Position numbers and translations under genes: made by a program. From the NCBI GenBank assembly GCA_046350555.1, contig JAXMAF010000005.1:372001-436000 (forward strand): a DNA stretch of 64,000 nucleotides, written 5' to 3'. The DNA comes from JAXMAF01 sp046350555. GTDB lineage: Bacteria > Planctomycetota > Phycisphaerae > Phycisphaerales > SM1A02. Under the pieces are notes generated by a model. The model searched no databases and was not told the origin of the DNA. It saw only the letters and a list, made by a program, of their open reading frames with translations. Positions 1 to 8,506 of the stretch are shown here, one piece after another. Numbering within the stretch: the first letter of the stretch is position 1; each line of letters begins with the position of its first letter.

Positions 1-1074
1 CTCGCCTGCGCCGGCTGCGGCAAGATCCAGTACCCGCCGCACGTGCTCAAGCGGCAGCTCTCGGTCGAGCAGTGCGTGAAGGCCGCCGACGAATGCGGGG
101 CGCCGATGGTCTCGATTCCCGGAGGTGAACCGCTGCTGCATCCGCAGATCGGCGAGATCGTCAAGGCGCTGGTCGCGAGGAAGAAGTACATCTATCTCTG
201 CACCAACGCGCTGCTGCTCAAGGAGAAGCTCGACGAGGGTGTCTTCACGCCCAGCAAGTTCCTCACCTTCTCGGTCCACATGGACGGACTCGAGGAGCAC
301 CACGACTTCGCCGTGTGCCGCGAGGGAACCTACGCGAAGGCCATCGAGGGGATCCGCCAGGCGGTGAAGATGGGCTTCCGCGTCACGACGAACACGACGC
401 TCTTCGACGGCGCCGATCCGAACGCGGTCCGCGACTTCTTCGACGAGATGATGGAGGTCGGCGTCGAGGGCATGATGGTCAGTCCCGGCTACGCGTACGA
501 CAAGGCGCCGGACCAGAAGAGCTTCCTGCCCAGGCGGAAGACGAACGAGCTCTTCGAGATGATCCTCTCGAACCGTCCCACCGGCCGCGGGGAGACGACC
601 GGACGCGGCGCCGGCGCGTCCCGGGCGGGGCGCAAGTGGCGCTTCAACATGTCGCCGCTCTTCCTCGAGTTTCTCATGGGGAAGCGCGACTACGAGTGCA
701 TTCCCTGGGGCAGCCCCTGCTACAACGTCTTCGGCTGGCAGAAGCCGTGCTACCTGCTCCAGGAGGGCTACGCCGACTCGTTCAAGGAGCTGATCGACGA
801 GACCGACTGGGACAACTACGGCCATCGCTCCGGCAACCCCAAGTGCGCCAACTGCATGGTGCACTGCGGGTACGAGCCGTCGGCGGTGAACCACACGTTC
901 TCGTCCTTCCGCGGCCTGTGGGGCACGGTCAAGGCGATGATCTTCGACACCTACGCCAATCCGGCGGCGCAGGGACGGCTCGAGGAGGAGCGCGGCAAGC
1001 CGCACGGCCCGATGGCCCATCTCGTGCAGCTCGGCTTCGGCGGCGACCTGATCGAGAAGCGCGGCGCGGCGTGA
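1..1074 (+). CDS. hpnH: HpnH adenosyl-hopene transferase, radical SAM (5' end outside window)
   Basis: Radical SAM enzyme that adds an adenosyl group to diploptene, the first step of extended (C35) hopanoid side-chain synthesis. The window opens inside the gene: codons 3 and 6 are the last two cysteines of the CxxxCxxC iron-sulfur motif (CAGCGK), so only a short N-terminal piece is missing. The visible 357 residues include SIPGGEPLLHPQI (GGEP-type SAM-binding motif), HMDGLEEHHD and a C-terminal cysteine cluster (CANCMVHCGYEP), all typical of HpnH. The frame is open from base 1; the GTG at 43 is internal. A squalene-hopene cyclase lies far downstream at 53.8 kb, so hopanoid genes are present but not clustered. 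Confidence 0.9.
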   Translation, partial: LACAGCGKIQYPPHVLKRQLSVEQCVKAADECGAPMVSIPGGEPLLHPQIGEIVKALVARKKYIYLCTNALLLKEKLDEGVFTPSKFLTFSVHMDGLEEHHDFAVCREGTYAKAIEGIRQAVKMGFRVTTNTTLFDGADPNAVRDFFDEMMEVGVEGMMVSPGYAYDKAPDQKSFLPRRKTNELFEMILSNRPTGRGETTGRGAGASRAGRKWRFNMSPLFLEFLMGKRDYECIPWGSPCYNVFGWQKPCYLLQEGYADSFKELIDETDWDNYGHRSGNPKCANCMVHCGYEPSAVNHTFSSFRGLWGTVKAMIFDTYANPAAQGRLEEERGKPHGPMAHLVQLGFGGDLIEKRGAA

Positions 1075-1082
1075 TGCCGAGC

Positions 1083-1190
1083 TGCTACGGATTCCAGCAG
1101 ACCGCCATGCGTTCGACCCCGTCTGCCCAGAGCGGCGTCTCGCGGCGGAATCGGGTTGGGTCACGCGCGAGCATCGACCTGGACGCGTAG
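1083..1190 (+). repeat. Dispersed ~108-bp intergenic repeat, copy 1
   Basis: First of six related copies. It starts 8 nt after the hpnH stop codon, in the same orientation as hpnH. Core words shared with the other copies are ATTCCAG near the left end, CCATGCGTTCGACCCC, GGTTGGGT and GGACGCGTA at the right end. Function unknown; see findings. Confidence 0.85.
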
Positions 1191-1262
1191 GAGGCGTTCA
1201 TCGCGGCCACCGCGGCGCCGTGGACATCCTGTCCGTCGCGCCTGCGGGGCGCCGCCCGGCGC

Positions 1263-1268
1263 GACAAT
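1263..1268 (+). promoter_or_regulatory. Candidate -10 element, leaderless start
   Basis: GACAAT followed by 6 nt and the ATG at 1275, with no ribosome-binding site. This is the weakest member of the TACNNT set, since its first base differs. Confidence 0.4.
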
Positions 1269-1274
1269 CGGGGG

Positions 1275-2687
1275 ATGTCCTTCCGCTCCGGCACCCTTTC
1301 GTATGCGAGGTTTCGCGTCTTCGGCGACGGTCCGTCCGCGGTGGACGAGACCCTGCTCGACACGCTCGCCAGGCACGTGGTCAAGCATCCGAAGGTCGGC
1401 GCGCCGCAGGAACTCGTGGCGGGCTGGTGCGGCGGACGGCACGTCCTCGACGACGAGTTTCCCTACGACGAGACGGGGTTCGGCACGGCGCTCCTCGCGG
1501 GCATGCGCGTCGACGTCAACCGCGTGCCCGCGGAACTTCGCCGCGCCTATCGCGCGATGGCCGAGCAGGAGCGCGCGGCGGGGACCGAGACGGGCTTCCT
1601 CGGCAGCGCCGAGCGGAAGGCCGCGAAGGAGGAGGCCGAACGACGAAGCGCCGAGGAGCTCGCCGCCGGCCGACATCGGCGCAGCAAGCTGGTTCCGCTC
1701 GTCTGGTCGCTCCCGCGCGGGCTGCTCCTGGCGCCGGCAAGCGGCGAGCGGGCGACGAGCTTGCTCCGCGACCTGCTCCTGCGCTCGCTCTCGATGCGGC
1801 TTCAGCCGCGTTCCGCGGGATCGATCGCCTGGGACCTGCTGAGCGAGCGCGGGCTTGCCGGCGATCTCGACGACGCGCTTCCATCGGCCTTCACCGCCGC
1901 GCCCGTCGAGCGCGCCCGGCGTGACGGCGCGAACGACGGCGCCGGGCGGGGCGCGCCGCCGTCGCGCGGACGCCGCGGCGATTCATCCGGCGGTGAGCGG
2001 CCCGACGTGCCGTGGGTGGCCGCCGGGCCGGAGCCGAAGGACTTCCTCGGCAACGAGTTCATGCTCTGGCTCTGGTGGCTCACCGAGGTCGAGGAAGGCC
2101 TGGTCGAGACCGCGGCCTTCGGCACGGTCGCCATCACGATCGACCGGATGTTGGAGATGGACTGCGCCTGGGGAGTGACGGGTCGGCAATCGCTGCGCGG
2201 CGATGCGCCGACCCGCCTGCCCGAGGCGGCCAAGGCGCTCCAGCATGGAAAGTGGCCGCGCCGTTGCGGCCTGATCGTCGCGGCGGGCGGACGGACCTTC
2301 ACGCTCTCCCTCCAGGGCGACCGCTTCGCCGTCTCCGGCGCGACGCTTCCGGAGATCGACGACGCCCGAAGCGTCCGTGAGATCATCGAGCAGCGCGTCG
2401 AGCGGCTCTTCGAGCTCGACGACCTTCTCGTGGCCCTCTTCGACGCCTTCCTGCGCACGCGGATCGGCAGCGCGTGGCCGACGGTGCGCGGAGCCATGAG
2501 CGAGTGGATCCTGCGCCGCGCCGCCGGCCCGACCGAGGCGCCGCCCGAGTCGACGCGCGCGATCCGCGAACCGCGGACGCCCTCGTCTTCCGTCGAGCGT
2601 CGCCCGATCGCGGCGCCCGTCCAGGTCGCCCGCACCCCAGCGCCACCGACGCGCCGCCCGCGCGCGTCACCCCCGCCGGAGCGATGA
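1275..2687 (+). CDS. RdgC-like protein (putative)
   Basis: 470-residue soluble protein with no signal peptide or membrane segment. The layout resembles the RdgC recombination-associated family. Residues 80-95 read like the family's 'RxDxxxVP' segment (GMRVDVNRVP), followed by a charged helix with lysine/glutamate runs (ERKAAKEEAER), a hydrophobic strand-rich middle, and NEFMLWLWWLTE near residue 260, which recalls the EFLxWLW motif of RdgC proteins. Residues 205-240 and the last 60 are low-complexity, Arg/Pro/Ala-rich and probably disordered. RdgC binds dsDNA and modulates RecA; that role here is inference from weak similarity. The gene stands alone and converges on trpF, with 51 nt between the stops. 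Confidence 0.45.
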   Translation: MSFRSGTLSYARFRVFGDGPSAVDETLLDTLARHVVKHPKVGAPQELVAGWCGGRHVLDDEFPYDETGFGTALLAGMRVDVNRVPAELRRAYRAMAEQERAAGTETGFLGSAERKAAKEEAERRSAEELAAGRHRRSKLVPLVWSLPRGLLLAPASGERATSLLRDLLLRSLSMRLQPRSAGSIAWDLLSERGLAGDLDDALPSAFTAAPVERARRDGANDGAGRGAPPSRGRRGDSSGGERPDVPWVAAGPEPKDFLGNEFMLWLWWLTEVEEGLVETAAFGTVAITIDRMLEMDCAWGVTGRQSLRGDAPTRLPEAAKALQHGKWPRRCGLIVAAGGRTFTLSLQGDRFAVSGATLPEIDDARSVREIIEQRVERLFELDDLLVALFDAFLRTRIGSAWPTVRGAMSEWILRRAAGPTEAPPESTRAIREPRTPSSSVERRPIAAPVQVARTPAPPTRRPRASPPPER

Positions 2688-2738
2688 GCGCGAGCGTCCG
2701 GTCGCGGTCCGGCGCCCATCGATCGCCGCCTCGCTCCC

Positions 2739-3350
2739 TCACGCCCGCACCGCGTCGCAGAACTCCCGGATCAGGCTGGCATCCTTTGTTCCCCGCGACG
2801 ACTCCACGCCGCTGCTCACGTCGACGGCCCATGGATGCACCTCGCGGATGATCCGCGCGACGTTGCGCGGCGTGAGACCGCCGGCGACGATCAGCGGCTT
2901 CCCAAGCCGGGCGCGGACGCGCACGAGCGGGGCGAGGTCGAACGTCTCGCCAGCGCCGGCGCGCGGCGCGTCGACAAGCAGCGCGCGGACCCGCGGATGC
3001 GCGTCCCAGCGCAGCAGCTCCTCGTCGCCAACGGTGATCGGCACGGCCTTCACGACGGAGCGCCTGGCGAGCGCCGGGTGCACGTCGGCCTCGCGACCGT
3101 GGAGCTGGATCCAGTCGTGCGGCCAGGCGCCGAGCATCTCGTCCACCTCGGCGTCGGCGAAGACCGCGACCGGCGCGACCCACGGGGGAAGCGTGGCGGC
3201 GAGATCGACGGCCGTTTCCGCGTCGATGCGCCGCGGCGAACCCGGGGCCAGCACGAAGCCCACGGCATCGGCGCCGGCCTCCGCGGCGACCTGGACGATC
3301 TCGGCGGTGCGGACGCCGCAGATCTTGATCCGCACCCGAGCCCCCGTCAC
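2739..3350 (-). CDS. trpF: Phosphoribosylanthranilate isomerase
   Basis: TIM-barrel enzyme of tryptophan synthesis that converts N-(5'-phosphoribosyl)anthranilate to CdRP. The 203 residues match the family length. RIKICGVRT at the N terminus holds the catalytic Cys, GADAVGFVLAPGSPR and IQLHG are family motifs, and AGGLTPRNV with VDVSSGVES forms the C-terminal phosphate-binding loops with the catalytic-Asp segment. The start is a GTG at 3350 that overlaps the TGA of the upstream rhomboid gene (GTGA), so the two are translationally coupled. A longer open frame exists upstream but only shadows the rhomboid gene. No other trp gene is nearby. Confidence 0.93.
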   Translation of the reverse strand: MTGARVRIKICGVRTAEIVQVAAEAGADAVGFVLAPGSPRRIDAETAVDLAATLPPWVAPVAVFADAEVDEMLGAWPHDWIQLHGREADVHPALARRSVVKAVPITVGDEELLRWDAHPRVRALLVDAPRAGAGETFDLAPLVRVRARLGKPLIVAGGLTPRNVARIIREVHPWAVDVSSGVESSRGTKDASLIREFCDAVRA

Positions 3351-4615
3351 GCCGCGAGCTCCTTGAGCAACTGCTCGGCGAGCGCCGCATGCTGCGCGTT
3401 GCGCAGCCGCCCGGCGAGCGACTCGAGCAGCGATCGCGCCTTCGGTCCGTTCGAGAGGCGCCGCGCGTAGACGCTCGCCAGCAGCAGGCGCACGTCGTCG
3501 GACTTGTAGCTCGACGGGAATGCGCTCAGGAAGCGCTCGTACGCCTGCACCGCATCCTGCACGCGCCCCTCGGCGAGGAGCTGGTTGGCGACGTCGAGCT
3601 GCCGCGGCTCGGCGATCACGGCGTTCGGGACGAGGCGCACGAGATCGAGGTAGCGCTGCGCAGCGGCGGGAAGATCGTGGCGATCGACGAGCGCCGCGAT
3701 CTCGCGGCGAAGCTCGGCGACCTTCGCGTCGGCGCCGGCGTCGCGCGTCGATTCGGCGGGGCGAGGCCGTTCCGGCGCCGGCCGCCGCGCCGCGGTGCGC
3801 TGCGCCGCCGGGTCGTCGACCGGCGGAAGGGCGCGGGCGATGCCCGGTGGCGGCGATCGGGGCGGACCGGACCACGGCGGCGCGCCGCCGACGCCGTCTC
3901 GCACGGCGGCGCGCATCGCCGCGCGGCGCCGCCACTGAACGAAGAGGAAGAAGATGTCGAAGTCGCCGCGCGGCAGCACGCGCGTGGCGAGCAGCGCGAC
4001 GGCGACGATGAATCCGTAGGCGTAGCCGGCGAGGTGCGCGGCGTAGGCGACGTTCCGGCCGCTCCGTCCGAACATCGCCGTCGTCTGCGAGAGCAGGTCC
4101 GTGGCGAAGTAGAAGCCGATCACCCATGCCGCGGGCACGGTCCAGACGCCGACGATGAAGAAGAGGACGACAAGCTTCACCCTCGCCCGCGGAAAGAGCG
4201 CCAGGAACGCCCCGCTGCACGCGGCCACCGCTCCGCTCGCCCCGATCACGGGCTCCGGACTGAAGAGCAGGTGCACCAGTCCGGCGAACGCCCCGCCGAC
4301 GAGGTAGAACGCGAGGAACCCGATGCGTCCGAGCCGGCCTTCGACGGCGGTCCCGAAGACCCAGAGGAAGAGCATGTTGAAGAGCAGGTGCCAGACGCCG
4401 CCGAGGTCGTGAAGGAACTGATACGTCAGCGGCTGCCACCACTCGAAGCCGTGGCGACGAAGGGCGCCGAAGCCCAGGAGCGTCGCGGCGTCGAACCATC
4501 CCGCGCGGAGACCGACCAGGGCCGCGACCATCACGGCCGCGTTCACCAGCACGAGCACCGGCGTCACGACGGCGCGGCGCCGAACGTCGACCTCGGTGCG
4601 AATCGGGATGATCAC
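3347..4615 (-). CDS. Rhomboid-family intramembrane serine protease with C-terminal TPR-like tail
   Basis: Polytopic membrane protease. About six hydrophobic segments cover roughly residues 15-230. GASGAVAA contains the catalytic serine (GxSG) and AAHLAGYAYG the catalytic histidine of the final segment; WHLLFNMLFLWVFG is the conserved HxxxN helix. Residues 245-310 are a Pro/Arg-rich linker, and the last ~110 residues are helical (DLPAAAQRYLDLVRLVP, RVQDAVQAYERFLSAFP) and read like TPR repeats, as in many planctomycete rhomboids. The GTG at 4615 gives MIIPIRTE, the usual family N terminus, and sits 6 nt after a TACGAT box. An ATG at 4639 is an alternative that adds eight residues. Substrate unknown. 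Overlaps trpF by 4 nt. Confidence 0.88.
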   Translation of the reverse strand: MIIPIRTEVDVRRRAVVTPVLVLVNAAVMVAALVGLRAGWFDAATLLGFGALRRHGFEWWQPLTYQFLHDLGGVWHLLFNMLFLWVFGTAVEGRLGRIGFLAFYLVGGAFAGLVHLLFSPEPVIGASGAVAACSGAFLALFPRARVKLVVLFFIVGVWTVPAAWVIGFYFATDLLSQTTAMFGRSGRNVAYAAHLAGYAYGFIVAVALLATRVLPRGDFDIFFLFVQWRRRAAMRAAVRDGVGGAPPWSGPPRSPPPGIARALPPVDDPAAQRTAARRPAPERPRPAESTRDAGADAKVAELRREIAALVDRHDLPAAAQRYLDLVRLVPNAVIAEPRQLDVANQLLAEGRVQDAVQAYERFLSAFPSSYKSDDVRLLLASVYARRLSNGPKARSLLESLAGRLRNAQHAALAEQLLKELAA

Positions 4616-4621
4616 GGGGCG

Positions 4622-4627
4622 ATCGTA
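4622..4627 (-). promoter_or_regulatory. Candidate -10 element (TACGAT), leaderless start
   Basis: TACGAT on the minus strand, 6 nt before the GTG of the rhomboid gene. The spacing puts the likely transcription start at or next to the start codon; no Shine-Dalgarno sequence is present. Confidence 0.5.
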
Positions 4628-4719
4628 GCGGCCTACCATCGCGATCCCAGCGTGCGCCGACGACTCGCCCATCGGTTTCGGCGCGGCCGTCGCGGCCGCG
4701 ACCAGCACTCGATCGACCC

Positions 4720-5883
4720 ATGACCTCCACCGCCGCCACCTCGAACATGAACGCCCCGAACATCGACAAGGGCCTCGCGAACACCGTCGCGGCCGAGACG
4801 CAGCTCTCGTTCATCGACGGCAACGCGGGCGTGCTCGAGTACGTCGGCATCGACATCGACACCCTGGCGCGCAACGCGACCTTCGAGGAGACGATCTTCC
4901 TGCTCTGGAACCGGCGCCTGCCGCGCCGGACCGAGCTGGAGGCGCTGGAGCGCCAGCTCCGCGGCGAGTACGACATCGCGCCGGGCATGCACGAGATCGT
5001 CAGGGCGCTGCCCAGGACGGCGTCGCCGATGCACGCCCTCCGCACGCTGGTCAGCGCCCTGGCGCTGCACGACCCGGAGGCGGACGACGACAGCGCCAGC
5101 GCCAACCAGCGCAAGGCCGTCCGGCTCGTGGCGAAGACGCCGACGCTGATCGCGGCGTTCGATCGCCACCGCAAGGGCGTGCCGTTCGTGGCGCCCGACG
5201 CGACCGCCAACATCGCCACGAACTTCCTGCACATGCTCAACGGCGCCGCCCCGACCGCCGCGATGGCCAAGGCGCTCGACGTCTGCCTGATCCTGCATGC
5301 CGACCATGGCCTGAACGCCTCCACGTTCGCGGCGCGGGTCACCATCTCGACGCTCAGCGACCTCTATTCCGCGATGACCACCGCCATCGGCACCCTCAAG
5401 GGTCCGCTGCACGGCGGCGCGAACGAGGAGGTCATGGTGATGCTGAAGGAGATCGGCTCGCCGTCCAACATCGAGCCGTACATCCGCGGCAAGCTCGCCC
5501 GCAAGGAGCGCGTGATGGGCTTCGGGCACCGCGTCTACAAGACGTACGACCCCCGCGCGACGTACCTGCGGACGTTCGCCAAGCAGGTCGCGACCGACAC
5601 GGGCAACCTTCCGCTCTACGAGATGAGCCGCGCCATCGAGGAGATCATGGCCTCCGAGGTCGCCGCCAAGGGGATCTTCCCGAACGTCGACTTCTACTCG
5701 GCGACGACGTACCACTCGCTTGGACTGCCGCTCGATCTCTTCACGCCGATGTTCGCGATGGCGAGGATGCCCGGCTGGCTCGGCCACTGCATCGAGCAGC
5801 TCGTCGACAACAAGCTGATCCGGCCGCGCGCCGACTACACCGGACCGCACGGCGTCCGCTGGGTCGCGATGGCCGATCGATGA
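4720..5883 (+). CDS. gltA: Citrate synthase
   Basis: Condenses oxaloacetate and acetyl-CoA at the entry of the TCA cycle. The 387 residues match short type I-like bacterial citrate/methylcitrate synthases. LHADHGLNASTFAAR and MGFGHRVYKTYDPR carry the catalytic histidines, and FPNVDFYSA the catalytic aspartate. GPLHGGANEEVMVML is the CoA-binding loop region. ATG at 4720 is the first start; ATG at 4747 is an alternative, since the first nine residues are low complexity. Because a PrpD homologue is encoded at 40 kb, methylcitrate synthase activity cannot be ruled out from sequence. Divergent from the rhomboid gene with about 100 nt between. Confidence 0.94.
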   Translation: MTSTAATSNMNAPNIDKGLANTVAAETQLSFIDGNAGVLEYVGIDIDTLARNATFEETIFLLWNRRLPRRTELEALERQLRGEYDIAPGMHEIVRALPRTASPMHALRTLVSALALHDPEADDDSASANQRKAVRLVAKTPTLIAAFDRHRKGVPFVAPDATANIATNFLHMLNGAAPTAAMAKALDVCLILHADHGLNASTFAARVTISTLSDLYSAMTTAIGTLKGPLHGGANEEVMVMLKEIGSPSNIEPYIRGKLARKERVMGFGHRVYKTYDPRATYLRTFAKQVATDTGNLPLYEMSRAIEEIMASEVAAKGIFPNVDFYSATTYHSLGLPLDLFTPMFAMARMPGWLGHCIEQLVDNKLIRPRADYTGPHGVRWVAMADR

Positions 5884-5958
5884 CGGCCGCCGCGCCGCAT
5901 CCCGTCGATCGATCGACCAGACTTGTTCCGCGCGCGGGGGACCGCCGCCCGCGCGGCG

Positions 5959-6750
5959 TCAACGCCGCACGAACGCCCGCACGAGCTCGTGGCCCGCGGC
6001 GAGGACTTCGTCGGGCGGGCCGTGCAGGGCCACGCGTCCCCGGTCCATGAAGATGATCCGGTCCGCGACCTCCCGCGCGAAGTCGAGGTCGTGGGTGACG
6101 ACCAGCATCGTCATGCCGTCGCGGAAGACGAGGTCCCGGATGACCTTGAAGACCTCGCGCGTGAGCACCGGATCGAGCGCCGAGGTGGGTTCGTCGAAGA
6201 GCATGAGTTCAGGGGCCATGGCGAGCGAGCGGGCGATCGCCACGCGCTGCTGCTGGCCGCCGGAGAGCTCCAGCGCGCTGGCGTTCGCGCGGTCGGCGAG
6301 CCCGACGCGTCCGAGGCACTCCATCGCCACCGCCTCGGCCGCGGCGCGGTCCCGGCGCAGCGCGCGCAGCGGTCCGATCATCACGTTCTCGAGAACATTG
6401 AGGTGCGGGAAGAGATTGAACTGCTGGAAGACCATCCCGACGCGGCGACGCAGCCGCGCGGTCGCGGCCTGTTCCGCGCGGGTCGGTGCGTGGCCGAGCG
6501 GAACGCCGCGGCTCGCCACTTCGCCGCGCAGGCGCACCTCGCCCTCCTGGTACGGCTCGAGCTGGTTCAGGCAGCGGAGCAGCGTCGACTTGCCGCAGCC
6601 GTTGGGTCCGAGGATCACGACGACGTCGGCGCACTGCACGGCAAGGTCGACGCCGTCGAGCACGAGCCGGCCGTCCGCCAGTTGGCGCACGCCGCGCCTC
6701 CAGATCACCTCGTCCTCCGGATCACCGGGATCCTCCGCGTTCGCGTGCAT
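5959..6750 (-). CDS. Polar amino-acid ABC transporter, ATP-binding protein (GlnQ/HisP type)
   Basis: 263-residue cytoplasmic ATPase. Walker A GPNGCGKST is at residues 48-56; then come FQQFNLFPHLNVLENV (Q-loop, a hallmark of the polar amino-acid subfamily), LSGGQQQR (signature), LMLFDEPTSALDP (Walker B) and VVTHDLDFA (H-loop). It lies directly downstream of, and overlaps, the substrate-binding/permease gene at 6722-8314, so the two form a complete importer, probably for glutamine or glutamate. This gene is intact although the partner is frameshifted, which favours consensus error over gene decay in the partner. Confidence 0.93.
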   Translation of the reverse strand: MHANAEDPGDPEDEVIWRRGVRQLADGRLVLDGVDLAVQCADVVVILGPNGCGKSTLLRCLNQLEPYQEGEVRLRGEVASRGVPLGHAPTRAEQAATARLRRRVGMVFQQFNLFPHLNVLENVMIGPLRALRRDRAAAEAVAMECLGRVGLADRANASALELSGGQQQRVAIARSLAMAPELMLFDEPTSALDPVLTREVFKVIRDLVFRDGMTMLVVTHDLDFAREVADRIIFMDRGRVALHGPPDEVLAAGHELVRAFVRR

Positions 6751-8314
6751 CGTTCGCCGCGCCGCGCCGGCGCAGCGACGCTCGAGCCGCTGCCCGGCGA
6801 TGTCGGCGACGACCGAGACGACGAGGTAGAAGAGCCGCCGCCAGCACGAGCATCCGCGCGCACCATGAAGCGGACTTGCTGATCCCGAGCCGCGACGGCG
6901 GTGAGCCGCGCACGCCGACGACGTAGACGAGCGACGTGTCCTTGATCGCGGAGACGAGGTCGTTCAGCAGCGGCGGCAGGATGATGCGGAAGCTCTGCGG
7001 CAGCACGACGTGGCGAAACGCCTGCTCCTCGGTCATTCCCGTGGAGAGCGCCGCCCTCGCGCTGTCCTCGGCACGGCCTCGAGTCCGGCGCGGTGGACCT
7101 CCGCCTCGTATGCGGCGTAGTTGCCGGCGAGGCAAAGGATGCCCACGAAGAGCCGCCGGCAGCACGAGCGCATGGTTGATCCCGAGCGCTCGCCGAGCAC
7201 CGGGAAGCGTGTAGTAGACCAGAAGATCTGCACGAGCAGCGGCGTTCCGCGGACGGCCTGCACATAGGCGCCCGCGGCGCCGGTGGAGGCCACGGCGCGC
7301 GAGCGCGCCGCGAGCGCGAGATCGAGGCCGGCGACGACCGCCAGCGGGAAGCTCGTCGCCGTGATGAGCAGCGTAACCGGTCCTCCGCGAAGCGCCGCGC
7401 AGCACGCCGGCCCAGTCGATTCCCTTGGCCGAGTCGCCGGACGCCTCCGGGATCCGCGCGGCTTCGGCGTCTTTCTCCACGCCGATGGCCGCGTCGTCGT
7501 CCCAGACGCCCCATCGCTGGTAGATGCGCCCAAGCGTGCCGTCGCGCTTCATGGGCGTGCCGCGTCGTCGAGCCGCCGCCAGCAAGCGCCGGTTCGCCCT
7601 GCGCACGCGCCGCCGTAGACCTCGGACTGAACGTCTCGGGCACAAGGTGAAGCCCGGGGACGTTCGCCGCGTAGTAGCCGGCGATGATCGACTCGGCGAG
7701 CGAGCCGTCGACGCGCCCGCTCGCCAGCCTGGTAGGGCGTCAGCGAGTCGTCGTATTGGGCGATCTGGTCGTCGTCGAAGCCCGCCTCCTTCAGCACGTC
7801 GACCGCGGCGGCGCCGTTGAGGACGAGACGCGCCTCCCGCGGAGATCCTCCAGCGCGAGCGGTACTTCCCGCGATCCGCCCGCACCGCGAGCCATGCGTA
7901 GTTGCAGTACGGTTCGCGAAGTCGACGACTTCCGCCGCTCGGCGGTGACCTCGAGCCTGCTGAGCACCGTGCCTATCCGACCGGGAGGCATGTTGTCGAT
8001 GGCGCCGCCAGCCAGTCGCTGCTGATGGTCAGCGCACGCCGAGCCGGGCCGCGAGCGCATCGACCAGCCTCGACCTCGAATCCACGATGCCGCGTGATCG
8101 CCCCGGATCGGTGCTGGGCGCGCCGCCACTGGATCATGCCCTGCCGCAGGACGCTTCCTCTTGATGGCCAAGGCTCGTTCCAGGGCGGGCGCGACGCGGC
8201 GCTTCCGCGACGCCGGCGTCCGCGGGCGGCAGCGCCGCGAGCGGTCGTGCGGCGGCGACGGGCGTTCGACACGGCCACGACCGCGCATGCGGCGACCACG
8301 ATGGCGGACGGCAT
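6722..8314 (-). pseudogene. Amino-acid ABC transporter, fused substrate-binding protein and permease, frameshifted
   Basis: No single frame covers this gene, but joining frames gives a coherent GlnH-GlnP fusion. Translation begins near 8314 with a hydrophobic stretch (MPSAIVVAACAVVAVSN). The periplasmic binding domain runs to about 7540, with AIDNMPPGRI, FDDDQIAQYDDSLTPYQA and IYQRWGVWDDD. The permease domain follows, with VQAVRGTPLLVQIF, LCLAGNYAAYEAEV, HVVLPQSFRIILPPLLNDL and SAIKDTSLVYVVGV. At least six indels are needed. The conserved residues are preserved on both sides of every break, so either decay is very recent or the consensus is poor here. The 3' end overlaps the ATPase gene. Confidence 0.8.
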
Positions 8315-8494
8315 CGAGGCGAGCGGTCCGGGGCGGGTCGGCATCGTCGTCGAAGGTAGCACGATTCGAGTTGGTCGTCTGCGGTCGAGGCCGCGGCCGG
8401 GGTGCGCCGCGGCCGGGCGCGAGCGCTGCGCAAGCTGCTGCGGGCGCAGCGCGGGCGCAAGCCGTGTCGCGGCCGCGCGCCATGCACGTGCGAG

Positions 8495-8500
8495 TACCAT
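8495..8500 (+). promoter_or_regulatory. Candidate -10 element (TACCAT), leaderless start of pgi
   Basis: TACCAT, then 6 nt, then the ATG at 8507; no Shine-Dalgarno sequence. Confidence 0.45.
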
Positions 8501-8506
8501 GCGTCC

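Noticed and set aside
2739..5345. An 868-codon minus-strand frame joining trpF with upstream sequence
   Set aside because: The part beyond 3350 is out of frame with the rhomboid gene and antisense to citrate synthase; only the trpF segment has family motifs.
7283..7618. Plus-strand open frames across the ABC transporter region
   Set aside because: They are antisense to clear permease motifs read on the minus strand.
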